64,000 bases of DNA from Symbiodinium natans (GCA_905221605.1 CAJNDS010002136.1:212501-276500); one strand, 5' to 3'. Counted from the stretch's first letter, positions 40,519 to 51,298 are shown. Notes: a model not told the origin generated them from the letters alone. Numbers and translations are program-made.

Positions 40519-40590
40519 GTCTACAATAGGGTTCGGAATAAATTACAGATTAGTGTTCCTTTATGGTCCCTATATAGGAACGCAAGAAAA
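40519..40590. mobile_element. MITE-C, left half
   Basis: ACAATAGGGTTCGGAATAA and TTCCTTTATGGTCCCTATAT. Confidence 0.4.
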
Positions 40591-40680
40591 GAACACCTAA
40601 GTGTGCTGCGGTATGTGTGGCGTTTGGGGTTTCGAGATGTTTACATCTGGTATTCAAGGACAACTAGCGGGTCAGGAGCC

Positions 40681-40740
40681 TCACGCCCCCTCCATCATTA
40701 AGAAGTAACTGCGGTCGCCGAGCTCAACAAACCAGCAGGC
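40681..40740 (-). CDS. Terminal exon, 19 codons plus stop
   Basis: After the acceptor GTAGACAG the minus strand reads ACWFVELGDRSYFLMMEGA and TGA, exactly 60 nt in phase 0. Confidence 0.45.
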   Translation of the reverse strand, partial: ACWFVELGDRSYFLMMEGA

Positions 40741-41299
40741 CTGTCTACAAACTGCAAGTATCTTTTGCACAGGTGCAGCAGGTCGTATTGCTGCCTGCCT
40801 CTCGAGTAAGACAAAGGAGGAAGCTTGCATTTTCTCATGAAGGTAAACTTCTAAAGCAGAAACAAAAACACATCGAATCAAAACATCAAACAAAACTATG
40901 CCCGTCAGAAGCCTGACATGAGCAAGTTTGACGACCGCTATACACTTCATAAAGCAGATGAGTACTAGACTATAGCTAAATCTCTGAAACGCTTGACGGA
41001 AAGAAAGAAACACATCCCCAAAGGAGACTTTCCACCTTGTACATAAGAGGTTCTACGCACAGAACCCCCCGCCCCCCCCTATTTACTGAAATTGATGAAG
41101 CAAAGATCCTACGTCAACCCTTTCCCGAAATACACTCAATCCTGTCGCGCCCACCTACATGCTTCGCGGCCACTGCACCCTCCCAGGCAGCGAGGAAGCA
41201 CTTCCTTTGCACAGCTAAAGGAGGCGGAGAACTCAGGGTTCACTAAGGTTTAGGGTTTAGGGTTTGGGGTTTAGGGTTTAGGGTTTAGGGTTTCAGGGT

Positions 41300-42147
41300 T
41301 CAAAGCTCAGGGAACCCTAAACCCTGGTCCAACTGGCGGCTTGAAAAAAGAAAAGGTTTGTGGAGCTGGAGATTGCACGCTTGAGGCATAGCTTGGTGCG
41401 GCTTGCAGGCTCGAGATTTGGTTTTTTTGGAGTCCGAGTTCGCCGTTTTTGATTCCCGGAAGTGGAGCTGGAGACCTCCAAACAGGCATAGAGCAGCCTT
41501 GTGCAAGTTGAGGCAGCTTTGTATTTCGCTTCAAAAGGCTCATAATGGCGAAAGGAATAGCAATGACAGTCGCAGCTCAAATAAACCCCCACACCTTTAC
41601 CTCTCAAGCTCTGCCGCACATAAAACCCCAACGCATTGGGGCAATCTTTCCAAAACACTACACTCCCCTGCCTTCCTCCTCGCAACTTCATGAAGTGCCA
41701 ACAAAACGGGCCCATCCCACGACTTGGGGGAACTCGTGAAGTACGAGCTTTTGGAGGTAGCGTGTGCAGCCAAACCATGGGCTATGTGCGGAGCCCTATT
41801 CAACCCTCAAAGGCCTGGCCCTTTAACCTTAACCCCCCAAGCCTTCTGGACTCCAGGGTCTTTCCTTCCCTCACTCAACATCTCATACCGTTAAAATTGC
41901 GGATGGGCGGCGGATCTTTCTCCAAGGCTTTCTCCGCCTCTCACTGTAGGCCGTGGGGTCATTGGTGCAGCTCATTTTGCACTGTAGAGCTCATCTTGCA
42001 CTCTAGATGATGCTCGCATTCTCCGTTTGCGAGGCTACCAAACCCTCAGGAATTGCTGGAGGAGGAGTGTTGAGCGTGAGAGCTAGTGTACTCAGATTTG
42101 GGCCTCGGTTGCTGCGGGGTCGGGGGGTGGGGGGAGGGGTGGAGGTT
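41300..42147. other. Unique DNA, ITR-free
   Basis: Several overlapping open frames on both strands between 41317 and 42010; I cannot choose a coding one. Confidence 0.3.
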
Positions 42148-42287
42148 CAGGGTACTTAGTAACCCAATATAACTGTATTCATAACCCACTTACAAGCCCC
42201 TTGATTGCTCCAATATGGTTGTAATTGGGTTATAAGTGCAATTACTATTTGGCAATTTGGTGAGTAAGTACCATGAACCTCCAAGGG
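42148..42287. mobile_element. MITE-M, single foldback
   Basis: GGGTACTTAGTAACCCAATA...TTTGGTGAGTAAGTACC with TATAACTG / GGGTTATAAGTG inner arms. Confidence 0.5.
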
Positions 42288-42351
42288 GGCTTTGTGGGAT
42301 CCGCTTCAAGAGAGCTATAAAGACTCAGAACGAGGAGCATCTAGACACAGG

Positions 42352-42457
42352 AGTCGCCTAGGATGAAAAGGGTGCCCCTTTGTGGTTTAAAGGGGGCTGA
42401 TAAGGGAACCCAGACCCTAAAAAAAGGGGAACAGGGCCGACTCTGGGTCCTAGACAT
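42352..42457. mobile_element. MITE-E
   Basis: CGCCTAGGATGAAAAGGGTG...GCCGACTCTGGGTCCTAGAC. Confidence 0.55.
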
Positions 42458-42730
42458 GGAAGGGTTTTACGGAAGTAAGGCAACTTTACCTAGAACTGGT
42501 TGTAACCATATACATTGGTACTTGTAACCCTGCTTATCTCTAGCAGCGCTAATCCTCCCCAGGCCCATGTGAGTTGGGGAGCGATGGAGCCACGAAGCTT
42601 TCAGGACCCATTTTCAAAAGGCCACCTCCTCCACAGCCCACTCGGCTGCCAAGCCGTGCAGAGGATCCTGAAGCTAGGGTATAGGGTTTAGGGTTTAGGG
42701 CTTAGGATTTCGGGTTTAGGGTTTAGGGTA

Positions 42731-43332
42731 CTTCGTCCGATCGGGCTGCATTGAGCGTTTAGTTGGGTTGACTGCGCAGGGCGCAAGTTTGGGTTGTAGG
42801 GCTTTTGGATTTCGGCTTGAGGCTTACGGTCTACAGACTATCGTCTACAGTCTACACGCAGTCTATCTAGTAGTGACCACCCCAAAGCACAAAGTGACAT
42901 GATGTTGTTCCGGGTTTGGTTTAGCGTTTGGGCGGCAGCTGAAGGTCTATAGGGACGTTTTCGGCGAGGTCTGCTGTACGATTTAGGGTTAGGGCCTGTC
43001 GGACTTAGGATGTTGCGGGCTCACTTGGCCACTGTGCATCTCTAATGGGCTTCGTGTCCTGGGGGCATTTCATGGACAGTGGGGCTTGTCGGAGGACTAA
43101 GCCTAGGTATCAAGACTATAAACGAAACCACGGTCTTGGGTTCTAGAATTCTGGGTTAGGGTGTTGAGGGTTGGCTCAAGAAGCACCTCGTCCACATCTC
43201 TGTCGTCCTCACCCTCCTGTCGGACCTGCGCAATTTTGCACTCCGAGCCACATGCACTCAAACCCAAAACCCTCGTCCACGATACATGCAGAGAAAAAGT
43301 CGACAGTTCTGGAACACGAAATCCTGGGACCC
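42731..43332. other. Unique DNA, nothing recognised
   Basis: Only scattered telomere-like words. Confidence 0.35.
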
Positions 43333-43485
43333 CTTAACCCTAAACCCTAAACCCCGCAAGAACATCCTTCGCCGCAGCTCTTCCAGGGTTTAGGGTTTAG
43401 GGTTTAGGGTTAAGGGTTTAGCGTTTATGGGGTTTCTGGCCCCCTAAAACCCTCGCGGGTCCATTTTTGGGTACCCATTCTAAGC

Positions 43486-43606
43486 ACCCTAGATCATGGG
43501 TTTCCCTACTACCCCCCCTAGGTTCCCCAACCCTCATTCGGCTTAATTATCCTTAAATAGCCTTAATTAATAGGGGGGGGGGGTAGTATGGAACCCATGA
43601 ATATAC
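43486..43606. mobile_element. MITE-L
   Basis: TCATGGGTTTCCCTACTACC...GGGTAGTATGGAACCCATGA, near-perfect 20-bp TIRs. Confidence 0.7.
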
Positions 43607-43732
43607 TTGCCGCACTCACCCTGAACCCAAACTATGAAGCCGCCCCCCACAAGCAAAGAAGAGAAACAAAGAAACGAGCCAAACGCGTTCAGGGTTCAGG
43701 GTTCAGGGTTTATAGGGATTTTGAGTTTGGGG

Positions 43733-43853
43733 TTTAGGGTTGCCCGGGCCTTCTTTTTGCTCTCCGCCAGCTGCCTGAAGGCCTTCGCGCGCCGGCCGTG
43801 GATGTCGGCGGCGCGCGTGGCCTGCAAGACCTTGAGGAGCTTGGGGGCTTTGG
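43733..43853 (-). CDS. Exon-like island, about 39 codons
   Basis: Minus-strand frame PKAPKLLKVLQATRAADIHG then RRAKAFRQLAESKKKARAT is basic, helical and clearly coding-like. ITR-like units flank it. Confidence 0.5.
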
Positions 43854-43899
43854 GGTGGGGGGTGGGCTCCTTGCGGTGTAGAGTTCGCGGGGGGTCGGT

Positions 43900-44348
43900 T
43901 TTTTGTAGGGCTTAGCTGGGCCTAGGATCCAGAATTGAAGGTTCCCAGGTCGGTGTACATGGAGCCCCAGAGCCCCAGAGAAAAATCCGCTCCCCCTCCA
44001 ATAGTCGCAGACGGCCCGTCTGAGGCAAGGACCGGCACCGTCAGCGCGCGGCCCAGAACCTGCATGCAGTTTGTAGGAGAGGCTTGCTGGAGGGGCTGAG
44101 CGGAGGGTTCCTTTTTTTGCCGGTTTTAAGGGCTGCTCTCACTCGATTCACCGGACATTCCTAGGCTTGAAAACCGTCCGTGGACCAGCCGCCCAAGCAG
44201 CCAACCAAAGCATCTTTTTGGCTTTCGTTCTGCTATCCCTCCTGTCTACACAGCATCCTCAAACACAGCCTCGTGAGCTTTTAAAGCATCTCATCTCGTG
44301 ATCGTTCTTCTGCGCCTTTATATGTAGGTTGAGGCACGTGTCGTCTGC
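43900..44348. other. Unique DNA, nothing recognised
   Basis: No coding island or repeat that I can support. Confidence 0.35.
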
Positions 44349-44358
44349 AATTATGCAC

Positions 44359-44457
44359 TGGGATGTCCCCGCTTATACTAGCAGTCCTTAATCGGGACTA
44401 TAGCAACCCCGATCATAATCCCTATTAAGGACTGCTAGCATAAAGGGAAACATCCCA
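44359..44457. mobile_element. MITE-A with perfect 10-bp target duplication
   Basis: TGGGATGTCCCCGCTTA...AAGGGAAACATCCCA flanked by AATTATGCAC at 44349-44358 and 44458-44467. Confidence 0.85.
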
Positions 44458-44852
44458 AATTATGCACATTAAGAAGGTAACTAGAGTTGGGCCTGAAGAC
44501 GGTTAGGAGCCTCAGCTCCGATTCGAGCCTTAAGTTGGCTCAAACAACAAGGCCGTTGCGGGCCTCCACACAGCAGTTGGCCATCATGGATGGCCCCCCC
44601 CCAAACCCGTGGTTGAGCGTTCGGGGTTACGGGAACTGTGGTCCTTGACCTGCTCAGTCAGAGCTCAGGCCACCATTCCGCGACCTCCCTCAGTTCGCTA
44701 CAGCAGCGCGGGGGGCTCGCTTGGGCACCGGGAGCAGACCCCTGAGATGTTGAAATGCCTGGAGCTTCACACGGGCAGAGCATGAACAACCGCCTGAGGC
44801 AACACAGCCCGCGGACTCCAACGGCTCGAGCACACGCATCATCTGGCATCTT

Positions 44853-44962
44853 ACCCTAAGGGTCCATGTAGCTATTCATTATATACTTGGGCCCCGAAGC
44901 GCCTTTATAGCAAGTACATTACGGCCCCGAGTATTCCCTATTTAGGTACATGAACCACTTAT
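44853..44962. mobile_element. MITE-K
   Basis: CTAAGGGTCCATGTAGCTAT...CCCTATTTAGGTACATGAAC; inverted ends shared with 61365-61442. Confidence 0.5.
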
Positions 44963-45407
44963 GGAAGCAGATGCTTTCCCCAAAGTCCGGCCTCCGCTGC
45001 CACACGGAAGCGGCCCTGGTCGCTTAACGCCTCAGCCGGAACTTTTGAGGGTTTAGATGCTTAGGGTGTAGGGTTTTAGGGTTTAGAGTTTTGAGGGTTT
45101 TGATGTAGGGCTGTGGGGTTTCCAGTCTTAGGGGCTTCCAGGCTGGGATTTGTGGATTTCAATCTCGGGTCGCTGAGCATGGTTTGGCGAAAGAACCTAG
45201 TGGTAGCACCCCAAAAAAGCCGATTTGGCATGGTTTCGGTAGGTGAAAAAACTACCATTCGGGCAGAAGTTGGAATCCACTGCGCACGTGCAATGGATGT
45301 AGGAACTTAACACAATAGTACACGCACCGCTTTGGGGGGGAAGATTGGCAAAAGCCTCATTTAGTCCGGGTTCAGGGAGCTCCTGCATACTTCATGCCAC
45401 AATAGGC

Positions 45408-45522
45408 ACTACATAGGGGCCTTACGAAAACAGGGGACCCCCTTGTATAGTCCACCGCAAAAATAGGAATCCCTTATGATAAGCACCCCCCATAAGGTAC
45501 CTCGAACTTCGGAAGCTCTGTA
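45408..45522. mobile_element. MITE-D, ends eroded
   Basis: GAAAACAGGGGACCCCCTTG...CATAAGGTACCTCGAACTTC. Confidence 0.45.
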
Positions 45523-45650
45523 CAGGAACACTGGGTCCTGACCCCCAGCTGTGCGTCCAACATCAGCTTCATCGCAGCATGCCTGGAGCCACGGTTAGGC
45601 CAAGGGTAGCAGCGATAGGTCGACTCTGCGCATCGCTACACCAAAGAACT

Positions 45651-45742
45651 TGGGATGTTCCCCCTCAGCTCCTTAATAGGGAATATAATGCGAGGTACGA
45701 TAATCCCTTTTAAGGACTGTTTGTACCAGGGGGAACATCCCA
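45651..45742. mobile_element. MITE-A
   Basis: TGGGATGTTCCCCCT...CAGGGGGAACATCCCA. Flanks share AGAAC only. Confidence 0.7.
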
Positions 45743-46229
45743 AGAACAAGCCCTAAACCACGAAGCGGCTCAAGCGCACAGTTTGAGGGGGTCTCACTGA
45801 GGAGAACGAGACAATGACCTGACAGAGGCATAGCACGCAAGCCAGCTGCTGCAGAAAGGTTGCCAAGACACTTCTGTTGTGGAAGGGCAAAGGCTTTAGT
45901 TGGTTGACGTTGAAAAGTGTGTTGGGTGAGGGGGGGGGGAAGGGGAGCAACATGTACCTGAGCGAGAACCAACTGCGTGAGCAACATCCGACGGCAGGCG
46001 AGGCCTTCCCTGTCGTGCCAAGGGAAGCCGGGCACTACGCAGAGCACCCCTAAAGTTTGCCCTAAAGCAACTAGTTCGCCCGGAAGACCTTAACGTTGAG
46101 CCCTCCAAGTGCTCTGTCGACATGGACACCCCAAAGTCTGACAAAAGCCGAGAGCAGCAAAACACCTCCAACCTGAAATTAACAGACTTGCCCCTACCCC
46201 TCCCGAAACCCTGCCTGCACCAAGCAGAT
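45743..46229. other. Unique DNA with weak minus frames
   Basis: Minus frames continue from the island at 46230 with poorer composition. Confidence 0.3.
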
Positions 46230-46312
46230 TGAAGCCTTTCCACGAGGCAGGTGGTTCTTGTGGGCTTCGGGGCGGGTAACTTCGATCTCCTGCATTTTTC
46301 CGGGCACCACGC
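46230..46312 (-). CDS. Exon-like island, likely next exon
   Basis: Minus-strand frame GKMQEIEVTRPEAHKNHLPR then GKAS, following the ITR at 46313-46347. It probably belongs with the 46346-46447 exon. Confidence 0.4.
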
Positions 46313-46345
46313 TTTAGGGTTCAGGGTTAAGGGTTTAGGGTTTAG

Positions 46346-46447
46346 GGACTCAACGCCCTGAATCGCCAGTGCCTCAGCGATGTCGGCACGGCCCTCGACA
46401 CGCGGCGCGGGGCCCTCGCCCTGGCGCAGTACGGAGTTTGGAATCAT
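46346..46447 (-). CDS. N-terminal exon with ATG
   Basis: Begins at ATG (46447) and reads MIPNSVLRQGEGPAPRVEGR then ADIAEALAIQGVE on the minus strand. An ITR lies on either side. The start abuts the ITR at 46449-46504. Confidence 0.5.
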
Positions 46448-46448
46448 G

Positions 46449-46504
46449 GGTTTAGGGTTTAGGGTTTAGGGTTCAGGGTTTAGGGTTCAGGGTTTAGGGT
46501 TTGG
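46449..46504 (+). repeat. ITR
   Basis: TTTAGGG and TTCAGGG units. Flanks share GTTTGG..ATC. Confidence 0.9.
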
Positions 46505-46670
46505 CTATCTGCTGCAGAAATATGGAGACGTCCGCTCAGGCTGCCTTTGTGACTTTGCTTGAACTGACCAAGGAAGTCTGCTCTGCCAGCTGCAGTTGCA
46601 TTTTGGAGAGTCTACGGAGAGGGCGAAAGGGAGAGGGAGTCACAATCCTTCCTGCTTCGTGAAGGCAAAG

Positions 46671-46745
46671 GGTTTAGGGTTTAGGGTTTAGGGTTTAGGG
46701 TTTCGGGTTTCGGGTTTCGGGTTTAGGGTTTAGGGTTTGGGGTTT
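46671..46745 (+). repeat. ITR
   Basis: TTTAGGG with a block of TTTCGGG. Confidence 0.9.
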
Positions 46746-46871
46746 AAAGCCCTAGAACCTCACATTGCCAAGCTCTGGCGACCTACGCTCTGTAGAGAAC
46801 ACAAGTGTCACCATGAATGCATGTTTATTGGGAGGGTTTAGGGTTTAGGGTTTAGGGTTTAGGGTTTAGGG

Positions 46872-47257
46872 ACTGAAAAGCCAGGCAGCATTTTGGGCTG
46901 GGCACTCATTATGCTGAAAACAAACTTCCTGAATCAAGCGGTAGATTCTGAAGCTGTGCAATGTAACCTCTGCAGACCCCTGTTGAGACATGAGCGCCCA
47001 ACCTTAAACGGCCGCCAGCCCTTGGCTGGGCAGCGGCTATCATCCGTGCGGATGCCTCGGCATACTGAGCATCGTTCAATACTGTGCCGAGTGGTTGTGA
47101 TACAGTAGAAGTCGAAAGAACCACACCTTGCTTCGCCATGCGCCTAAGATGAATGTGCGCCCAATCTTATGGTGGCTGAAAGACTGTGAGTGACTTGTTA
47201 GCAACCTGTAAGCTGCAAACACGAAAAGCTGACAACAGTCAAATGCTAGAACGTCCC
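46872..47257. other. Unique DNA, nothing recognised
   Basis: Short open frames on both strands, no exon call. Confidence 0.3.
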
Positions 47258-47401
47258 TAAACCCTAAACCCTAATAACCCTAATAACCCTAATAACCCTA
47301 ATAACCCTAGTAACCCTAATAACCCTAATAACCCTAATAACCCTAATAACCCTAATAACCCTAAACCCTAAACCCTAGCCCTAAACCCTAAACCCTAAAC
47401 C
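47258..47401 (-). repeat. ITR of nonamer CCCTAATAA
   Basis: About 11 CCCTAATAA units bounded by canonical CCCTAAA units. Flanks CTAGAACGTCC / CTTGAACGGCC match at 9 of 11. Confidence 0.9.
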
Positions 47402-47404
47402 GCC

Positions 47405-47497
47405 TTGAACGGCCCTGCCGTTGAACGGCCAAGTGGCCGTAGTACGGGCATCTGTTGACTCCGATGAGCCAGCCGATGCCTGCACGAGGCGCAATGA
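47405..47497 (+). CDS. Exon-like island
   Basis: Plus-strand frame NGQVAVVRASVDSDEPADAC then TRRNEG between two ITRs. The left array flank (CTAGAACGTCC) resembles the right flank (CTTGAACGGCC). Confidence 0.35.
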
Positions 47498-47500
47498 AGG

Positions 47501-47635
47501 TTTAGGGTTTAGGGGGTTTAGGGGGTTTAGGGGTTTAGGGGCTTAGGGGGTTTAGGGGTTTAGGGGTTTAGGGGTTTAGTGTTTAGGGGTTTAGGGGTTT
47601 AGGGGTTTAGGGGTTTAGGGGTTTAGGATTTAGGG
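47501..47635 (+). repeat. ITR of octamer TTTAGGGG
   Basis: About 15 units, mostly 8 bp. Confidence 0.9.
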
Positions 47636-48131
47636 CTTGAGTCTTTGATGTTTTTAACACACTTGCAAGGTGAACCAAGGTGAATGTACCCACCTCAAGC
47701 ACATTCGTGCGCATCCCCATGACCTAGCTGTCGCTCTAGGCGTTCAGGATCAGCCCTGTCACCATGTGGACCGATGTTGGGCCTAGTAGCCTACCTAAAC
47801 CGATCAAGATACCATAAGATGTTTCCTACCACACGCTGCATTCTGAAGCCTTAGACGACTTGGCACAGTACCACGTGAAGCGGAGCTCTCCAGGTCTGGG
47901 CCCACGGCGGTTGCCAGCAGGCTCGCGCGCGAGCAGTGTGGCGCTGTGCTCCATATGTCTGGCAAAGGCTGTGAAAGCTGCGGGGTTGGAAAGCTTCGGA
48001 CAGGCAAGTGTTCTTTCTAATTTGAGAACTCACAAAAGATTTGAACTCGAAGGAGGTCACCTGTGCATTCGATAACGGCACAGGTATAGTGCTGCTAAAT
48101 GAAGCTATTCCTTGGGTCTCCAGGAGCCTCC
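47636..48131. other. Unique DNA, possible exon
   Basis: After AGCTCTCCAG a plus frame VWAHGGCQQARARAVWRCAP ends in TGA at about 47975, weakly coding-like. Confidence 0.25.
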
Positions 48132-48225
48132 TCAACTGCGCTGCCTGAAAGCTCCCTCAGCATCCTTGTGCAAGATTTGAACGTCTGAACTCATCTTGGA
48201 AGGAACCCCGACCCCGATCAGGCCC
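48132..48225 (-). CDS. Exon B (terminal) after the telomere-repeat intron
   Basis: Reads GLIGVGVPSKMSSDVQILHK then DAEGAFRQRS and a TGA stop on the minus strand. It starts directly after TTTAG of the telomere-like array, which supplies the 3' splice site TTTAG|GG. Its first bases (GGGCCTG) duplicate the start of the intron (GCGCCTG). The function is unknown. Confidence 0.55.
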
Positions 48226-48287
48226 CTAAACCCTAAACCCTAATCCCTAAACCCTAAACCCTAAACCCTAAACCCTAAACCAGGCGC
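48226..48287 (-). other. Candidate 62-nt GC-AG intron made of telomere units (introner-like)
   Basis: On the minus strand this segment begins GCGCCTGGTTTAGGG, runs through TTTAGGG units with one variant, and ends TTTAG. It is flanked by a 9-bp near-duplicate (AGGCGCCTG against AGGGGCCTG), and its removal leaves one open frame. GC donors are established for dinoflagellates. Splicing itself is inferred. Confidence 0.5.
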
Positions 48288-48370
48288 CTGAAGATCGGGG
48301 CTCCATGTGCTTGGACTCCAGTATCCACATAGAGGCCGTTGACCTCAAAGGAGAGGTCTTTGGGTCGTTA
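48288..48370 (-). CDS. Exon A of a two-exon fragment joined across a telomere-repeat intron
   Basis: Minus-strand reading RPKDLSFEVNGLYVDTGVQA then HGAPIF has strong coding character. The exon ends ATCTTCAG with a GC donor (GCGCCTGG) next to it. It joins in phase (codon AG|G) to the block at 48132-48225, so the product continues IFRGLIGVGVPSKMSS to a stop. The 5' limit is uncertain because an in-frame stop lies near 48373, so the upstream splice site must fall around there. I recognise no protein family. Confidence 0.55.
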
Positions 48371-48574
48371 CATTGGTGCCTTAGTATGGGCCGGGCACCT
48401 ACTTATGTACGCCTTATAGACCCTCCACAACCTAAAACCCTAAACCCTAAACCCTAAACCCTAAACCCTAAACCCTAAACCCTAAACCACCCTTTACTGG
48501 AGGTACAGGCCCGTATCCCGGGCCCATGAAACTACCCTTAGAGAGATAGGAGGCGCCCAAGACTCCTATCTTAA

Positions 48575-48690
48575 GAACTTCCCAGACCCCCCGGAAGGAC
48601 CTGTAAGGGTTAAGGGTTCCTAAGCATGACCCAATCGTAGTATAGGGTACAATTGTGGGGGGGCTCTATTTTTTGGATTTCTCCCAGAGA
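48575..48690. mobile_element. MITE-I
   Basis: TTCCTAAGCATGACCCAATC and CTCTATTTTTTGGATTTCTC match 26098-26202. Confidence 0.5.
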
Positions 48691-49099
48691 TCTGGGAAGC
48701 TCTCCTGAACCAAGCTTCATGGCGAGACTTGCAAGTATTGCGGTTCCTCTGAAGGCACTTACTGCCCTGGAGCACCCAGCCCCCTTGATTAGTACACATT
48801 CCTGCAACATCTAGCAGGGACCCCGTACCCGCACAACTCGCAGAGTCCACAGAAAGCTCTGAAGCTCATGCCCAATGGGTTTAGGGTGTAGGGTTTAGGG
48901 TTTAGGCACCCCAAGAGAAAGCAAGGTTCACACATACGTGGTTGAAAGACAAGAGAGGAGCAGAAACTTAACAACAATCAGTCGACAATCCTGCTGCATC
49001 CGACTCAGAACCTTTTAACACCAGTCCAGCCGCACGAACGCCCCAGGAAGCCTTTCTGCCAGCCCTCTTCCCTGCACCAACTTCCTCAAACCCTCAACC

Positions 49100-49208
49100 T
49101 CGGGATGTCCCCCCATCTTCTAGCGATTCTAGCAGTCCTTAATAGGGATTATGATAGTGGGTACTATAATCCCTACGAAGGACTGCTAGTGTAAGAGGGA
49201 ACATCCCA
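49100..49208. mobile_element. MITE-A with perfect 10-bp target duplication
   Basis: TCGGGATGTCCCCCC...AGAGGGAACATCCCA flanked by ACCCTCAACC at 49090-49099 and 49209-49218. Confidence 0.8.
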
Positions 49209-49337
49209 ACCCTCAACCACGAACCCGAAGAACCCCAACGTCGGTCCCAACAAGAGCCCAAGGCCTCCTTGGACCCAGCACCGATCACCACCACTGCCTG
49301 ATGAGGCAGGGCCTGGCAGACTAAAAAACATTGAACT

Positions 49338-49438
49338 TGGGCTGTTCGACTAACAGTCCTTAGTAGGGATTACAGTAGGGGATACTAGAATCCCGATTAA
49401 GGACTGCTAGTATATAACTAAGGGGGAACATCATCCCA
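49338..49438. mobile_element. MITE-A
   Basis: CTAACAGTCCTTAG / CTAAGGGGGAACATCATCCCA halves. Flanks ACATTGAACT and ACACTAAACC match at 7 of 10, all mismatches being transitions. Confidence 0.7.
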
Positions 49439-49992
49439 ACACTAAACCCAACTTCGCGGGCAGGCGAGGGGGCTTCGCAGCCTCTCCAGGATACTGGCGG
49501 ACGTGTTAAAGGGTTCAAGGTTTAGGGTTCAGGGTTTAGGGTTTAGGGCTAGGGTTTAGGGTTCGTAGCGTAGGTTGTTTGCGAAATGGCGCGACTTGAG
49601 CATGTGGGGCGAACAGGCACAAGGCTAGTGCTAGCGGGGAGGCTGGGATCTCTGGAGTCTGATAAAGGAAACTCCAAACTGACCCTAAACCACCCTCAAA
49701 CCTGAACTCCCAAAACTGCGGCTGTGTCCTTGAAGCTACAAGCCCCAAAAGACAAACCACACAACAAAAAGACAAACGAGTCTACACGATTCCGCACCCC
49801 ATCTTGGGACCTTGACATCACCCTGCACAGCTTGCAGCCTTAAGGGTGCACCCATCACAGAGAACCTCGCCTCGGGCATGCCAAAGAGCCATACAGGCAC
49901 CCCAAAGCCCCCCAAAGCCCCCCAAAGCCCTAAACCCTAAACCCTAAACCCTAAACCCGAAGCCCCAAAACTTGAAGCCTGAGACGACTTCT

Positions 49993-50051
49993 TCAACTGA
50001 ACTTTGCAGGGGCGACAGCTTCAAGCTCCTCAAACTCGAACATGATGGCAC
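49993..50051 (-). CDS. Terminal exon
   Basis: After the acceptor CGCCTGCAG the minus strand reads AIMFEFEELEAVAPAKFS and TGA. Acidic, with strong coding sense. Confidence 0.45.
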
Positions 50052-50101
50052 CTGCAGGCGTCAGGACGTGAGTCCGACGAGGGCTCCAGGGTTGCAGGGC
50101 T

Positions 50102-50193
50102 GTTTAGGGGTTAGGGTTGCGGGTTAGGGCGTAGGGTGTAGGGTTTAGGGTTTAGGGTTTAGGGTTTAGGGTCTAGGGTTTAGGGTTTAGGGT
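50102..50193 (+). repeat. ITR
   Basis: TTTAGGG units with irregular GTTAGGG/GTGTAGGG at the left. Confidence 0.9.
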
Positions 50194-50335
50194 CTGGCCA
50201 AGCTGGCGGGGGATTTTCAAGAGGTGGCCATTGTGGCGGTATTCATGCCCTGTAACCATACTCCTCTTCGAACCTGAATAAAAACCGTGTTTTGATGGGT
50301 TTTATAGAAGCAAAATAAAAACACAAAGAATTCCT

Positions 50336-50432
50336 TGGGATGTTCCCCCTTACACTGACAGTCCTTAACAGGGACTAGAGTAGGGGGTAATTACTATAGT
50401 CCCTACTAATTAGTAGGGACGGGAACATCCCA
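50336..50432. mobile_element. MITE-A
   Basis: TGGGATGTTCCCCCTTACAC...GACGGGAACATCCCA. Flanks AAGAATTCCT and AACAGTTCCT match at 8 of 10. Confidence 0.75.
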
Positions 50433-50621
50433 AACAGTTCCTAAGAGGGCTATAGATAGCATGACTTCTGACTTCCAGCAACTGCGATCAGCTTTCCAGT
50501 GCGCCCTGGCCCAACGGTTTAGGGTTTAGGGTTGAGGGTTTAGGGTTGGGTTTAAGGCACGTGAAGCAGACGGTCTTCATCGCCACCAACTTCCAGCAGA
50601 GCTTCTTGAAGAAAACTTACT

Positions 50622-50732
50622 ATACGGCCTTAATATGTGGAACAGGGTATCGGGGTGATTATAGTATATTTATAAGGCGCCATAAGGGAATATATCAACT
50701 AGTAATTATTCGACCCCTATATTACACCCTCA
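50622..50732. mobile_element. MITE-C
   Basis: GCGCCATAAGGGAATATATC then AGTAATTATTCGACCCCTAT. The left end is degraded. Confidence 0.5.
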
Positions 50733-50930
50733 AGAGCCACCAAAAACAACATTTAACAAACAAAATGAAAAAAAAACTTCAAAGCCTGAGCCCTGAACCC
50801 TTCTGCTCCCAAAAAACCCCAAAAACCCGAAACGCTTCTGCCCCCTATGCAAGGATGGCAAATCGAAGAGTCATAGATGGCTCCATGCCACCTTGAGCTC
50901 CAAAATGCTCTCTAGGCGCCTTCGGTCGTT

Positions 50931-51030
50931 TAGGGTTTAGGGTTTAGGGGTTTAGGGGTTTAGGGGTTTAGGGGTTTAGGGGTCTAGGGGTTTAGGGGTT
51001 TAGGGGTTTAGGGGTTTAGGGGTTTAGGGT
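50931..51030 (+). repeat. ITR of octamer TTTAGGGG
   Basis: About ten 8-bp units, with 7-bp units at each end. Confidence 0.9.
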
Positions 51031-51298
51031 TGCAACCTGGACCTGCTTCCAACCGCCCTACATGTCAGGGTTTACAGAGCCAGGGTGAGGCTACCCCTAA
51101 ACCCTAAACTCTGAACCCCTAAACCCTATAGCCCTAAACCCCAAACCCTTAAACCCCTAAACCCTATAACCCTAAACCCCTAAACCCTTGAACCCCTTAA
51201 CCCTATTGACATGACGCCCGTTATGAATCCAAAAGCCCGAGTGCCCCAAGTATCCGGCGCCTCACATCAAGTCTCCAGGTGGGGGCCCGAAGCGATTG

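Noticed and set aside
45651-45742. 10-bp target duplication for this MITE-A copy
   Set aside because: The flanks share only AGAAC and not in the register seen in other copies.
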